A stretch of 64,000 nucleotides of DNA, taken from Dechloromonas agitata is5 (GTDB lineage Bacteria > Pseudomonadota > Gammaproteobacteria > Burkholderiales > Rhodocyclaceae). Every line of letters begins with the position of its first letter. Within the stretch, counting starts at the first letter, position 1. Positions 1 to 8,270 of this stretch are shown piece by piece. The stretch covers positions 2,294,001-2,358,000 of the forward strand of contig NZ_KI912532.1 of assembly GCF_000519045.1 (NCBI RefSeq), written 5' to 3'. The notes below the pieces were generated by a model. The model worked only from the letters and a program-made list of their open reading frames with translations, did no database searches and was not told the DNA's origin. A program made the position numbers and the translations under genes.

Positions 1-375
1 GGAGATGGCCGGGTGGTGCGTGTCGCCCCAGGTGATTTCCTTGCCATCGATCCAGCCCTGCTTGAGGACGGACTTGGAGTTTTCGTCGAAGCCGTAGCCT
101 TGCCACGGTTCCGGGGTGAAGACACCGATGTATTTCAGGATGCGCATGGACGGAATGCCATACACGATGACCTGGCCGGACTGGCCGCCGGAGCTGAAAG
201 CGATGAATTCATCGCGCTTGCCGGTCGGAACGTAGGTCTTGGCCGCGGCCAGCAGATCCTGCTGGCTCAGGTTGCGACGCTTCATCACGTCCTGCAGGGA
301 TTCGGCGGACATTGCCGTACCGGCAAAGCCGAGGGCCAGCAGCAGCGCGGTGGTTTTCACTGCGAACTTACTCAT
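1..375 (-). CDS. nosZ: Nitrous-oxide reductase NosZ, 5' part (runs off the window)
   Basis: Reduces N2O to N2 in the periplasm with CuA and CuZ copper centres, the last step of denitrification. The minus-strand ORF starts at ATG 375 and is still open at base 1, so only about 125 N-terminal residues are seen. They begin with a hydrophobic signal ending near AMSA without a twin-arginine motif, followed by a QDVMKRRNLSQQDL segment, GQSGQVIVYGIPSMRILKYI, FTPEPWQGYGF and GDTHHPAIS, whose HH pair is the start of the CuZ ligand set. The Sec-type signal and this N-terminal sequence are those of clade II (atypical) NosZ. Copper-chaperone genes face away from it, and an FNR-like box lies about 120 bases upstream. 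The identification is firm; the C-terminus and CuA domain are outside the window. Confidence 0.93.
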   Translation of the reverse strand, partial: MSKFAVKTTALLLALGFAGTAMSAESLQDVMKRRNLSQQDLLAAAKTYVPTGKRDEFIAFSSGGQSGQVIVYGIPSMRILKYIGVFTPEPWQGYGFDENSKSVLKQGWIDGKEITWGDTHHPAIS

Positions 376-462
376 ATCTATTTCTCCCAAATCAAGAAGT
401 TAGAACTTCCATTTCCCCCATCGTCGCATGCGTCATAGTGTCGCTGCGACAATATGCCGCAC

Positions 463-504
463 ACTGTAAGCGCCGCTCAGTGGTAAAGAATTGATCTTTG
501 TTAA
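463..504 (-). promoter_or_regulatory. FNR/DNR-type box and -10 element for nosZ
   Basis: TTGATCTTTGTTAA at 491-504 matches the FNR/DNR consensus TTGAT-N4-ATCAA at 8 of 10 defined positions. On the minus strand a TACAGT hexamer at 468-463 would be the -10, giving a transcription start near 456. That puts the box centre about 41 bases upstream, the class II FNR activator spacing. The spacing is an observation; the regulator (FNR, DNR or NNR) is inferred. The same box could also serve the divergent gene at 588. Confidence 0.5.
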
Positions 505-587
505 ATTTCATTGGGCGATATCGGCGAAAATGCGCGCTCCCCAATGGTCCCGAGCCCCGGTGCTGTCTCGTGAATAGAAAAATACTG

Positions 588-1040
588 ATGGATTTGATCG
601 GTCTCGAACTGATCGCTCTGGTCGTGGTTATCGGTTACAAGATATCGCCGATCCTGTTGCCGAAGGCCGACCTGACCGTTCTGCCCGATCCGGCCTGCAA
701 TCTGCAGAAACAGGTGTGCCCGGCAACGCTGCCTTCCGGCGGAACCATCGAGTTGTCGCTCGGTGCCCGTCCGGTACCGCTAGTCAAGCCCTTTGCGGTG
801 CAGGTGGTGGCAAAGGGACTTCAGCCGGCACGGATTGCAGTGGATTTTGCCGGCGTTGAAATGAATATGGGATATAACCGGCCGGAATTGCAGGAAAGCG
901 GCGAGGGGCGATTCGTCGGCGAGGCGACCTTGCCGGTCTGTATCACCGGCCAGATGGACTGGCAGGCGACCGTGCTGATCGAGGCGGGGAGCGAGCGGAT
1001 TGCCGTACCATTCCGCTTTACCACGGGAGAGCATGAATAA
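588..1040 (+). CDS. Membrane-anchored periplasmic protein, probable copper-delivery accessory
   Basis: About 150 residues. One N-terminal membrane segment (LIGLELIALVVVIGYKI) is followed by a periplasmic domain of mainly beta character. It has a short CNLQKQVC pair, a MNMGYNRPEL stretch and another Cys in LPVCITG; Met, Cys and His-poor patches of this kind suit Cu(I) handling but no family is recognised with certainty (FixH/YtkA-like folds are possible). Its stop overlaps the start of the SCO1 gene (TAATG), and a PCuAC gene follows, so it is very probably part of copper loading of NosZ or of a CuA oxidase. The start is uncertain: ATG 588 fits the membrane segment best, GTG 570 is an alternative, and neither has a clear ribosome binding site. 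Confidence 0.75.
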   Translation: MDLIGLELIALVVVIGYKISPILLPKADLTVLPDPACNLQKQVCPATLPSGGTIELSLGARPVPLVKPFAVQVVAKGLQPARIAVDFAGVEMNMGYNRPELQESGEGRFVGEATLPVCITGQMDWQATVLIEAGSERIAVPFRFTTGEHE

Positions 1041-1642
1041 TGGTTGAGCGTTTGCTGGGTCTGGCCGCCGTCGTGCTGGCCTTCGTCATTGCCGGTCTGG
1101 CCCTGTTCTGGCAGCCGGAGATGCCCGAACGAGCGCTCCCCAGGGCGCCGCTCGTGGCGGGGGGCGATTTCACCTTGCAGTCGGCCGGCGGCCCTGTTTC
1201 CCTGGCGGATTATCGGGGCAAGCTGGTGCTGCTCTATTTCGGCTACACCTATTGCCCTGATATTTGTCCGACTTCCCTGGCAGCTGCCGCCGAGGGATTG
1301 AAACAACTGACACCGGAGGAGCAGGCTGCCGTGGCGATGATCTTCGTGTCGGTCGACCCGAAGCGCGATACGCCCGAGCGCTTGAAGGAATACGTGGCCT
1401 TCTTTCATCCCGCCATTGTTGGCGTGACGGGCAGCGCCGAGGTCATTGCCGAGGTTGCCCGACGTTATGGCGTGATCTATGCGGAACAGAAGGTGGAAAC
1501 GGCGGGTGGCGGCTATGTTGTCGATCATTCCTCAGATACATTCATCATCGCACCGGATGGTGCGGTGGTTGCCAAGATTGCCCATGCGACGCCACCGGAC
1601 CAGGTTGCCCACGCCATTCGCAAGTATTTGAACCAACCCTGA
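1040..1642 (+). CDS. SCO1/SenC family copper-binding protein
   Basis: Thioredoxin-fold, membrane-anchored copper chaperone/thiol reductase that metallates CuA sites. 200 residues: a membrane anchor at about 5-25, then the diagnostic FGYTYCPDICPTSL with the CxxxC copper ligands, the VSVDPKRDTPERL stretch, and the conserved distal His in VDHSSDTFII. All three ligands are present. It overlaps the previous gene by one base and is 14 bases before the PCuAC gene, so the three are co-transcribed. Lying next to nosZ suggests the CuA site of NosZ as client, although cytochrome oxidase is the commoner target of the family. Confidence 0.93.
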   Translation: MVERLLGLAAVVLAFVIAGLALFWQPEMPERALPRAPLVAGGDFTLQSAGGPVSLADYRGKLVLLYFGYTYCPDICPTSLAAAAEGLKQLTPEEQAAVAMIFVSVDPKRDTPERLKEYVAFFHPAIVGVTGSAEVIAEVARRYGVIYAEQKVETAGGGYVVDHSSDTFIIAPDGAVVAKIAHATPPDQVAHAIRKYLNQP

Positions 1643-1656
1643 AGGAGTAGGAATTC

Positions 1657-2121
1657 ATGAAGAAGCTATCGCTGTTTGCTGCCGGTTTGCTCTTTTCCGC
1701 GGGTGTGCTCGCGGGTGCCGCCGACAATGTCGCCGTGCAGGACCCCTATGTCCGCCTGGCGCCGCCCAATGCGCCGGCGACCGGCGCATTCATGGTGATC
1801 AAGAACAATGGCGACAAGGACATCAAGGTGGTCAAGGCGGCCAACCCGGTTTCGAAGGTGACGGAGTTGCACACCCATCTGAACGAAGGCGGCGTGATGA
1901 AGATGCGCCCGGTTCAGGCCATCGACATCAAGGCCAAGGGTGAGGCCGTGCTCAAGCCGGGCGGCCTGCATGTCATGCTGATCGACCTCAAGGCGCCGAT
2001 GAAGGAAGGGGATGTCGTGCCGATCACCCTGACCTTCGATGATGGCAGCAGCAAGCAGGTCGATGCCAAGGTGGTGCGTCCGATGGCCGCCGGTATGCCG
2101 ATGGGCGAACACAAGCACTGA
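1657..2121 (+). CDS. PCuAC (DUF461) periplasmic copper chaperone
   Basis: Delivers Cu(I) to SCO or directly to CuA sites. 154 residues with a cleavable signal peptide (MKKLSLFAAGLLFSAGVLAGA) and one PCuAC domain. The copper motif is complete: ELHTHLNEGGVMKMRPV supplies His and Met ligands and GGLHVMLIDL supplies the distal HxM pair. The C-terminus adds a Met/His tail (MAAGMPMGEHKH) that could bind further copper. A good Shine-Dalgarno (GAAGGAG) precedes ATG 1657. Third gene of the copper operon and followed by a terminator. Confidence 0.93.
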   Translation: MKKLSLFAAGLLFSAGVLAGAADNVAVQDPYVRLAPPNAPATGAFMVIKNNGDKDIKVVKAANPVSKVTELHTHLNEGGVMKMRPVQAIDIKAKGEAVLKPGGLHVMLIDLKAPMKEGDVVPITLTFDDGSSKQVDAKVVRPMAAGMPMGEHKH

Positions 2122-2139
2122 GTCGTTCCTCTTTCGACC

Positions 2140-2176
2140 AGGGCCGCCGCGTGACAGTCACGTGGCGGCCCTTGTC
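2140..2176 (+). terminator. Intrinsic terminator after the copper-chaperone operon
   Basis: Arms AGGGCCGCCGCGTGA and TCACGTGGCGGCCCT form a 15-bp stem with one mismatch and a 3-base loop. The U tract (TTGTCATT) is weak, so termination may be partial. Confidence 0.65.
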
Positions 2177-2265
2177 ATTCCTGAGGTTGCGTTGCGGCAC
2201 GCTGCCCTGGCTACCGGGATTGCCTGTGTTAGGCTTGGCATCCGATTCCCTTTGATGATCCCGGT

Positions 2266-3534
2266 ATGAATCCAGGCAGCATTTCGACCCCGGAAATTGT
2301 CGCAGCCGTTGTGTTCGGGCTGGCTGTGGTGCACACCTTTTCGACCGGCCTGTTCGCACGCCTTGCCCATCTGCAGCCCCGGCATGCAGGCTTGTGGCAC
2401 TTGCTGGGCGAGGTGGAGGTGGTCTTCGGTTTCTGGGCCTTCGTCCTGGTGGCCGTGCTGATCGGCCTGACGGGGAAGACAGATGCGGTCGATTACATGG
2501 AAAGCCGCAATTTCACGGAGCCGATGTTCGTGTTCGTGATCATGGTGATCGCCGCCAGCCGGCCCGTGCTCGAAATCTGCGGCGTCGCGGTGCGCAGACT
2601 GGCCGGCCTGGTGCCGCTGCAGCAGTCGCTGGTCATCTATTGCTTTTGCCTGTCGCTGATTCCGCTGCTCGGCTCATTCATCACGGAGCCGGCGGCGATG
2701 ACCCTGGCGGCCCTGATGTTGCGCGACCGCTATTTTGGCAGCGGACTGTCGACGCGCTTCAAGTATGCGACGCTCGGCGTGCTGTTCGTCAATGTGTCGA
2801 TTGGTGGCACGCTGACCAGCTTTGGCGCACCGCCGGTCCTCATGGTGGCGGCGACCTGGCAGTGGGATACGCCATTCATGTTCGCGACCTTCGGCTGGAA
2901 GGCGATGCTCGCCGTCGCGTTCAATGCCGCTCTTTGCACGGCCCTTTTTCGTGACGAGCTGGCCAGCCAGCCGGCCGGCGACGAGGCAAGTCTCGCGACG
3001 CCGGTACCGCTCTCGGTTGCCGCCATTCATTTGGTTTTTCTGGTCGGCGTGGTGCTTTTCGCTCACCACCCGGCGGTTTTCATGGGACTCTTCCTGTTCT
3101 TTCTTGGGTACGTCGAGGCCTATGAGCGTTATCAGGACCGCCTGATCCTGCGCGAGGGCTTGCTGGTGGCCTTTTTCCTGGCCGGGCTGGTGGTGCTGGG
3201 GGGCTTGCAGCAATGGTGGCTGCAGAAGACCCTGCTGGGGGTCGAGCCGACCGTGTTGTTTTTCCTGGCGACTGGCATGACAGCCATTACCGACAATGCG
3301 GCGCTGACCTACCTGGCGTCCCTGGTTCAGGGGGTGACCCCCGATTTCCAGTATGCCATCGTTGCCGGTGCGGTGACCGGCGGCGGCCTGACCATCATCG
3401 CCAATGCGCCGAACCCGGCTGGCGTAGCGATCCTCAAGTCGAGTTTTGAGGACGAGTCGGTCAATCCCTTGCGGCTGTTGCTGGCGGCCTTGCCACCGAC
3501 CGCAGTGGCGGCCATGGCGTTCATGCTGCTTTGA
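2266..3534 (+). CDS. Putative Na+/H+ antiporter family membrane protein
   Basis: 422 residues with around eleven to twelve hydrophobic segments, an ion-transporter layout. Glycine-rich half-helical breaks occur at VNVSIGGTLTSFGAPPVLMVA and at GAVTGGGLTIIANAPNPAG, the two-fold motif of the ion transporter superfamily that includes Na+/H+ antiporters. It fits the protein group annotated as putative Na+/H+ antiporter (Na_H_antiport_3-like); the ion is inferred from family. It stands alone, separated from the copper operon by a hairpin, and converges on regA. Confidence 0.8.
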   Translation: MNPGSISTPEIVAAVVFGLAVVHTFSTGLFARLAHLQPRHAGLWHLLGEVEVVFGFWAFVLVAVLIGLTGKTDAVDYMESRNFTEPMFVFVIMVIAASRPVLEICGVAVRRLAGLVPLQQSLVIYCFCLSLIPLLGSFITEPAAMTLAALMLRDRYFGSGLSTRFKYATLGVLFVNVSIGGTLTSFGAPPVLMVAATWQWDTPFMFATFGWKAMLAVAFNAALCTALFRDELASQPAGDEASLATPVPLSVAAIHLVFLVGVVLFAHHPAVFMGLFLFFLGYVEAYERYQDRLILREGLLVAFFLAGLVVLGGLQQWWLQKTLLGVEPTVLFFLATGMTAITDNAALTYLASLVQGVTPDFQYAIVAGAVTGGGLTIIANAPNPAGVAILKSSFEDESVNPLRLLLAALPPTAVAAMAFMLL

Positions 3535-3555
3535 CCGGCTCCGGGTAGCTGGTTG

Positions 3556-4089
3556 TCAGCTCTTGACCGGCCGCTTGGACAGCTTGCGCTGCAAGGTGCG
3601 GCGGTGCATTTTCAGGGCCCGTGCCGTGGCGGAAATGTTGCCGTCATTTTCATTCAGCACGCGCTGGATGTGCTCCCACTCCAGACGGTCGATGGAGAGC
3701 GGTTCGTCCGAAATGGGGAGGTCGCTGTCGGGATGGGCGTCTTCCTCGAAGGCGGAGAGGATGGCCTCGATCTCCACCGGCTTGGCCAGGTACTGGATGG
3801 CACCCAGCTTCACCGCATCGACGGCGGTGGCGATGCTGGCGTAGCCAGTCAGGACGACAATGCGGCAGTCGGGAATGATGTCCAGCAGCTGCGGAATGAG
3901 GGCCAGTCCGGAGCTGCCATTCAGGTTGAGATCGAGGATGACGCGTTCCGGCTTGAGCTCGCGGGCTTGGTCGAGTGCGTTGCCGGCATCCTGTACGCCC
4001 ACCGCTTCATGGCCGTGGCGGGTCAGCGTGCGGACGAGAATCGCGTTGAAACTGGGATCGTCGTCGATGACGAGGGTTGATGGATTCAT
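3556..4089 (-). CDS. regA: RegA/PrrA/ActR-type redox response regulator
   Basis: 177 residues. An N-terminal receiver carries the acidic pocket (Asp9-11), the phospho-acceptor Asp53 in VILDLNLNG and Lys in LAKPVE. The C-terminus is the short Fis-type helix-turn-helix typical of RegA (ISATARALKMHRRTLQRKL). The protein is small because it lacks an AAA+ domain, as in RegA. It overlaps the 3' end of regB by four bases, so the pair is translationally coupled. RegA family members control respiration, denitrification and carbon fixation genes in response to quinone redox state; the targets here are inferred. Confidence 0.92.
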   Translation of the reverse strand: MNPSTLVIDDDPSFNAILVRTLTRHGHEAVGVQDAGNALDQARELKPERVILDLNLNGSSGLALIPQLLDIIPDCRIVVLTGYASIATAVDAVKLGAIQYLAKPVEIEAILSAFEEDAHPDSDLPISDEPLSIDRLEWEHIQRVLNENDGNISATARALKMHRRTLQRKLSKRPVKS

Positions 4090-5345
4090 GTTTTCGCTCT
4101 CGGCAATTCGATGCGGGCGATGGCGCCGCCATCGTCCGGATTGAGCAGGGATAGTCGGCCGCCCAGTTGCTCGATGGCGGTGCGGGTCAGGATCAGGCCG
4201 ACGCCGCTGCCGCGTTCGTGGGCCGGGAAACTGCGCTGGCCACCCAGACTGAGGACGTCCGGCGGAAAACCGGGGCCGCGGTCACGGATGTCGATGCAGA
4301 GCTCGTCGCTGCACCAGCCCAGGCGGATTTCCATGGGCCTGGGTGTGGCGTTGGCGGCGTTGTTCAGCAGGTTGAGAACGGCTTGTTCGAGGCGCGGGTC
4401 GGCCACGATGTCTGGAGCTTCGCCGTCGCTGGTCACGACCAGGCGGCTGTTCGCCTGGGGGCGGGCGGCATGCCAGTGCTGGCGCAGGTTTTCCAGCCAG
4501 CGGTCAGCGGGCAGCGACGCGGCATTTTCCAGTCGCTCGGCGCCGGCACGGCGCGACAGGCCGGTAATGATCTGCTTGCAGACGCCAATTTGCTGGCGGA
4601 GCAGGGCGATATCCTCGCGGGCGGTAGCGGACAGGGCCGGGTCGTTGGCCAGTTCGCCGGCGAGCAGGGCCATGGTGCCGAGCGGGGTGCCGAGTTCGTG
4701 GGCGGCGCCGGCGGCGAGCGTACCCATTGCCATGATGCGTTCGTCGCGAAGGGCCTGTTCGCGGGTCGCGGCCAGTTCGGCATCGCGCTCGCGAATCTGG
4801 GTGGTCATGCGGACAATGATCCAGCTGATGATCGCCGCCGAGAGGACGAAGATCAGCCACATGCCGATCAGGTGCAGGCGGGTGGCGCGTGTCGCATCGT
4901 TCATCTGCAGGGGAATGAAATAAACCATCAGCACCGAGTAGGCGACGATGGCCATGGCGCTGATGATCGCGACGCAGCGGGCTGGCAGGGTCAGGGCGGC
5001 AACGGCGACCGGTGGCAGGAGCAGCGAGACCAGCGGGTTGGTGGCGCCGCCGCTGAAAAAGACGATGGCGGAAAAGGCGCCGATGTCGAACAGCAACTGC
5101 GTGAAAAGCTCGGCCGTGCTGGCTGACTGGCTGTGGATGACGCGCCACTGGGCCAGTGCGTTGAAGAGGGTGGCGACGGCAATGATGCCGAGCAGCGGGG
5201 CCTGTGGTACCGGGATATCCAGAATGGCCGGTACGATCAGGATGAGAAGGGCCAGGACGGCCAGCACGAACCAGCGCCATACGACCAGGCGGCGCAGGTT
5301 GGCCAGATGGTCGATACTTTCTTCGGTACACGCTGTAATTGCCAT
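4086..5345 (-). CDS. regB: RegB/PrrB-type redox sensor histidine kinase
   Basis: 419 residues: six membrane segments in the first 180 residues, then DHp and ATPase domains. The RegB quinone-sensing signature GGxxNP is present (GGATNP, residues 99-104). The H box is AAHELGTPLG with phospho-accepting His216. The redox-active cysteine of RegB is conserved (LRQQIGVCKQII, Cys256). The ATP site shows NLLNNAANA, DRGPGFPP and GSGVGLILT. It is upstream of and overlapping regA. Everything needed for an active redox kinase is visible. Confidence 0.92.
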   Translation of the reverse strand: MAITACTEESIDHLANLRRLVVWRWFVLAVLALLILIVPAILDIPVPQAPLLGIIAVATLFNALAQWRVIHSQSASTAELFTQLLFDIGAFSAIVFFSGGATNPLVSLLLPPVAVAALTLPARCVAIISAMAIVAYSVLMVYFIPLQMNDATRATRLHLIGMWLIFVLSAAIISWIIVRMTTQIRERDAELAATREQALRDERIMAMGTLAAGAAHELGTPLGTMALLAGELANDPALSATAREDIALLRQQIGVCKQIITGLSRRAGAERLENAASLPADRWLENLRQHWHAARPQANSRLVVTSDGEAPDIVADPRLEQAVLNLLNNAANATPRPMEIRLGWCSDELCIDIRDRGPGFPPDVLSLGGQRSFPAHERGSGVGLILTRTAIEQLGGRLSLLNPDDGGAIARIELPRAKT

Positions 5346-5429
5346 GGCCCGAATTATGCGTGATTTGGGTCAATTTCTGAGCGCCCTGAAGATGCGACAA
5401 TTCGCCGCAGTACAATGAGGAGTCTTGGT

Positions 5430-6092
5430 ATGTTGCTGTCCGTGCGTGTTCCGGTTTTGGTGGCTGCCCTGCTGTGGGGCGGCATGACGTTTGCTGCCGA
5501 TCTTGAAAAGGGCAAGGAAATCAACGGTACCTGTGCCGCCTGCCATGGCGATAATGGCCAGGGTGGCAAGAAGGGCGAATATCCGCGCATCGCGGGCCAG
5601 CAGGTGAAGTATCTGGAAAGCCAGCTGAAGAATTTCCGGGCACGTACCCGGATCAATATTCCGATGTTCCCCTACACGCAGGAGCGCGAGCTTTCCGATG
5701 AGGACATCAAGGATATCTCGGCGTATCTGGCCGGTGTCGAACTCGACACCAAGATGCCGACCTATACCGGCAACGAGGACGCCCTGACCCGTCTGCAGAT
5801 GGCCGACCGGGTGATGATCATCCCCCGTGCCGAAGGCGACCTGGCGAATGGCGAGAAGTTGTTCCAGAAGCAGTGTGCCGCCTGCCACGGCAAGGCGGGC
5901 AAGGGGCGGGGCATGTTCCCGATGCTCGTCGGGCAATACACCAATTACCTGCAGCGCCAGGTGGACCTGTACCTGAAGGGCGACCGCCCGCATGACGAGG
6001 AAGGCACTGTTGGCGTGCTCAACGGCCTCAAGGCGCAGGACATCCAGGATATCCTGGCCTATCTCACCTCGATTCAGGACACGAACAAATGA
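5430..6092 (+). CDS. Di-haem cytochrome c4-like protein
   Basis: About 220 residues with a signal peptide and two haem-c attachment sites, CAACHGDNGQGG and CAACHGKAGKGR, in two homologous halves. Met ligand candidates are NIPMFPYTQ in the first half and RGMFPMLVG near the second haem. This is the layout of periplasmic cytochrome c4, an electron donor to terminal oxidases or denitrification enzymes. ATG 5430 is preferred over ATG 5415 because GAGGAG lies seven bases before it. The gene diverges from regB, whose start is about 85 bases away, and overlaps the next gene by four bases. Confidence 0.9.
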   Translation: MLLSVRVPVLVAALLWGGMTFAADLEKGKEINGTCAACHGDNGQGGKKGEYPRIAGQQVKYLESQLKNFRARTRINIPMFPYTQERELSDEDIKDISAYLAGVELDTKMPTYTGNEDALTRLQMADRVMIIPRAEGDLANGEKLFQKQCAACHGKAGKGRGMFPMLVGQYTNYLQRQVDLYLKGDRPHDEEGTVGVLNGLKAQDIQDILAYLTSIQDTNK

Positions 6093-6424
6093 AACGCTTA
6101 CCGCTTCTCCTGCTGACCCTGCTGACGACCTCCGGTGCCTGGGCGCATGGCCATCCGGCGCCGATCGACGACAGCATGCCGGATGCCCAGAAGATCCGCT
6201 TCTGCGAGCGGGTACGTGACCATGCCTTGCAGGCTTTCTACAATCGCGACCGTGGCCGCCCGATGAAGCTGTTCGAGGAGGATGGCAGCGACGGGCCGCG
6301 CATCACCAACTTCATCATCAAGCGCATCTACGAGGAGCCGCAGATTTCCAGCCCGAAGAAGGCCGAGGCTTTCGGCCGGGCGACCTGCAACGAGATGATG
6401 GGGACGAAGACCCCGTCAGAGTAG
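6089..6424 (+). CDS. Small secreted protein of unknown function
   Basis: 111 residues. An N-terminal signal (MKRLPLLLLTLLTTSGAWA) leads to a short soluble domain with two cysteines (FCERVRD and ATCNEMMG) that could form a disulfide. No family is recognised. It overlaps the cytochrome stop (ATGA), so it is co-translated with it and probably works with it in the periplasm. Its 3' end overlaps the convergent gene by nine bases. Confidence 0.75.
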   Translation: MKRLPLLLLTLLTTSGAWAHGHPAPIDDSMPDAQKIRFCERVRDHALQAFYNRDRGRPMKLFEEDGSDGPRITNFIIKRIYEEPQISSPKKAEAFGRATCNEMMGTKTPSE

Positions 6425-6964
6425 GAAGGGGATGAAGCGCTTGGTACGCTGCATGTAGGCAGCGTACTCCGGGCCAAAATAGGCCAGGCATTCCCGTTCG
6501 TCGGTCGTGGCGGTCAGCCACAGGGCGACGGAGGCGCTCAGCGCCAGTAGCGTGCCGGGCAGGCTGGGGTCCTGGAAGTAGGCGCCCCAGGCCAGCGCCA
6601 GTAGCGAGGCATACATCGGGTGGCGGATGTAGCCGAAAATCCCGTGCGATACCAGCTGGGTCGTTTTCTCGAATTCATAGAAGGAACGGTCGTCCCGCCG
6701 GGCGTCCGGGGCGCCGTCGCGTTTCAGTGTCGAGACGCCGAGGATGACCAGGGCGATGCTGGTCAGCATCAGCAGCCAGGAGGTGAACTGGTGCGGCGAA
6801 TAGGGGTCGGTGCCCCAGACCGCATGGTTGAGGGTCAGCAGGCCGAGAATCGCCTCCCAGGCAAAAAAGCGGTAGAAACCGTGGCTGCCCGGCTTGCTGA
6901 GTGGTTTGCGCGACCACCAGACGAGTACGAGCGACCCGGCAATGAACAGGTGCAGGTCGCTCAT
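6416..6964 (-). CDS. Isoprenylcysteine carboxyl methyltransferase (ICMT/PEMT) family membrane protein
   Basis: 182 residues, about five membrane segments. The C-terminal half has the family signature GIFGYIRHPMYASLLALAWG (the RHPMY S-adenosylmethionine/substrate motif) followed by ERECLAYFGPEYAAYMQRTKRFIP. Such bacterial proteins methylate or modify lipids or small substrates; the substrate is unknown. ATG 6964 is chosen over an in-frame TTG at 6976. It overlaps the 3' end of the aminopeptidase gene, so the two are probably one transcript. Confidence 0.82.
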   Translation of the reverse strand: MSDLHLFIAGSLVLVWWSRKPLSKPGSHGFYRFFAWEAILGLLTLNHAVWGTDPYSPHQFTSWLLMLTSIALVILGVSTLKRDGAPDARRDDRSFYEFEKTTQLVSHGIFGYIRHPMYASLLALAWGAYFQDPSLPGTLLALSASVALWLTATTDERECLAYFGPEYAAYMQRTKRFIPFLL

Positions 6965-6965
6965 G

Positions 6966-8270
6966 TCAATCGGCAAAGGCGGCGCTCAGGGCGGCGATCA
7001 TGTAGCCGTGGTCGAGCACGCCGGCACTCTCGCGGATGCTGTGCATGGCCCACATCGGCGAGCCGACGTCCACGCTCGGTATGCCGAGGCGCGCCGCGAC
7101 GATGGGGCCGATCGTGCTGCCACAGCCGAGGTCGGTGCGGTGGGCGTATTGCTGGCAGGGTACGCCGGCCTTGTCGCAGAGTGCCATGAAACGGGCCGCC
7201 GTTTCAGCATTGGTGCTGTAGCGCTGGTTGGCGTTGCTCTTGATCACCGGGCCGGCATTGACTAGCGCATGGTGGCAGGGCTCGTAGGCGGCCGGAAAGT
7301 TCGGGTGCCAGCCGTGCGCCATGTCGGCGCTGATGAAGAAGCTGCGCGCCAGCATGCGGCGCTGGTCTTCCGCATCCAGTCCGGCGTTGCCGGCGAGCCG
7401 GGCGATTACGTCGGACACGAAGCTGCCGCCGGCGCCGGCGGCGCTTTCGCTGCCCACTTCCTCGTGGTCGAAGAAGGCGCACAGGCAGGTGGCACCGGGT
7501 TGCCCGGCCGCAAGCAGGGCGCTCAGCGCGGCGTGGCAGGAGGCCAGGTTGTCGAGTTGACTGTCGGCGATGAACTCGCGGTTGGCGCCCCACAGCGTAC
7601 CTTTTTGTGTGTCGTAGGCGTTCAGTTCCCAGGTCAGCAGGTCGGCCGGATCGACGCCGAGCGCATCGGCGATGGGGCGGCGGAAGCGCATCTCGGCTTT
7701 TTCCCCGTCCTCGGTAATGCCCAGCAGCAAGGGCAATTCGGTTTGCTTGTTGAACTTCAGGCCGTTTTCGTTAACCTCGCGGTTCATGTGGATGGCCAGG
7801 TTGGGCAGGCGGAGCAGCGGGTCGGCAAAGCGGGTCAGGCGGGTGGCGAAGCCATCGGCGGTCCGGATATTGACACGGCCGGCCAGCGACAGGTCGCGGT
7901 CAGCAAAGGTGGCGAGGATGGGGCCACCATAGACCTCGACGCCGAGCCGCACCACGCCGCCGGCTTCCTCGGCCGGCCTCGGCTTGATGCGCAGGCCCGG
8001 CGAGTCGGTGTGGGCACCGATCAGGCGCAGGCCGGCTTCGGTCAATGGCTGGCGGCCGACGATGAAGGCAATGATTGCCGAGCCGCCGCGCACGACGTAG
8101 CGCTGGTCGCCGGCTTGCAGCGACCAGCGTTCGGTTTCGTCGAGCCGGGAGAAACCCGCAGCCTGCAGGTGTTCCTCGCAGGTGGCGACGGCATGCCACG
8201 GGCTTGGGCTGGCGTCGATGAAGTCGAGCAGGTTCTCGACCTGGCGGCGGGTGGTATCGGAAATCTTCAT
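6966..8270 (-). CDS. apeB: M18 family aminopeptidase
   Basis: 434 residues, the usual length for M18 zinc aminopeptidases, which form large dodecamers in the cytosol. Metal and catalytic motifs visible are GAHTDSPGLRIKP, FFDHEEVGSESAAGA and the C-terminal MWAMHSIRESAG, which match the family in order. The N-terminal ASPSPWHAV is also characteristic. It overlaps the upstream hydrolase gene by four bases and the downstream methyltransferase, forming a minus-strand run of three genes. Confidence 0.93.
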   Translation of the reverse strand: MKISDTTRRQVENLLDFIDASPSPWHAVATCEEHLQAAGFSRLDETERWSLQAGDQRYVVRGGSAIIAFIVGRQPLTEAGLRLIGAHTDSPGLRIKPRPAEEAGGVVRLGVEVYGGPILATFADRDLSLAGRVNIRTADGFATRLTRFADPLLRLPNLAIHMNREVNENGLKFNKQTELPLLLGITEDGEKAEMRFRRPIADALGVDPADLLTWELNAYDTQKGTLWGANREFIADSQLDNLASCHAALSALLAAGQPGATCLCAFFDHEEVGSESAAGAGGSFVSDVIARLAGNAGLDAEDQRRMLARSFFISADMAHGWHPNFPAAYEPCHHALVNAGPVIKSNANQRYSTNAETAARFMALCDKAGVPCQQYAHRTDLGCGSTIGPIVAARLGIPSVDVGSPMWAMHSIRESAGVLDHGYMIAALSAAFAD

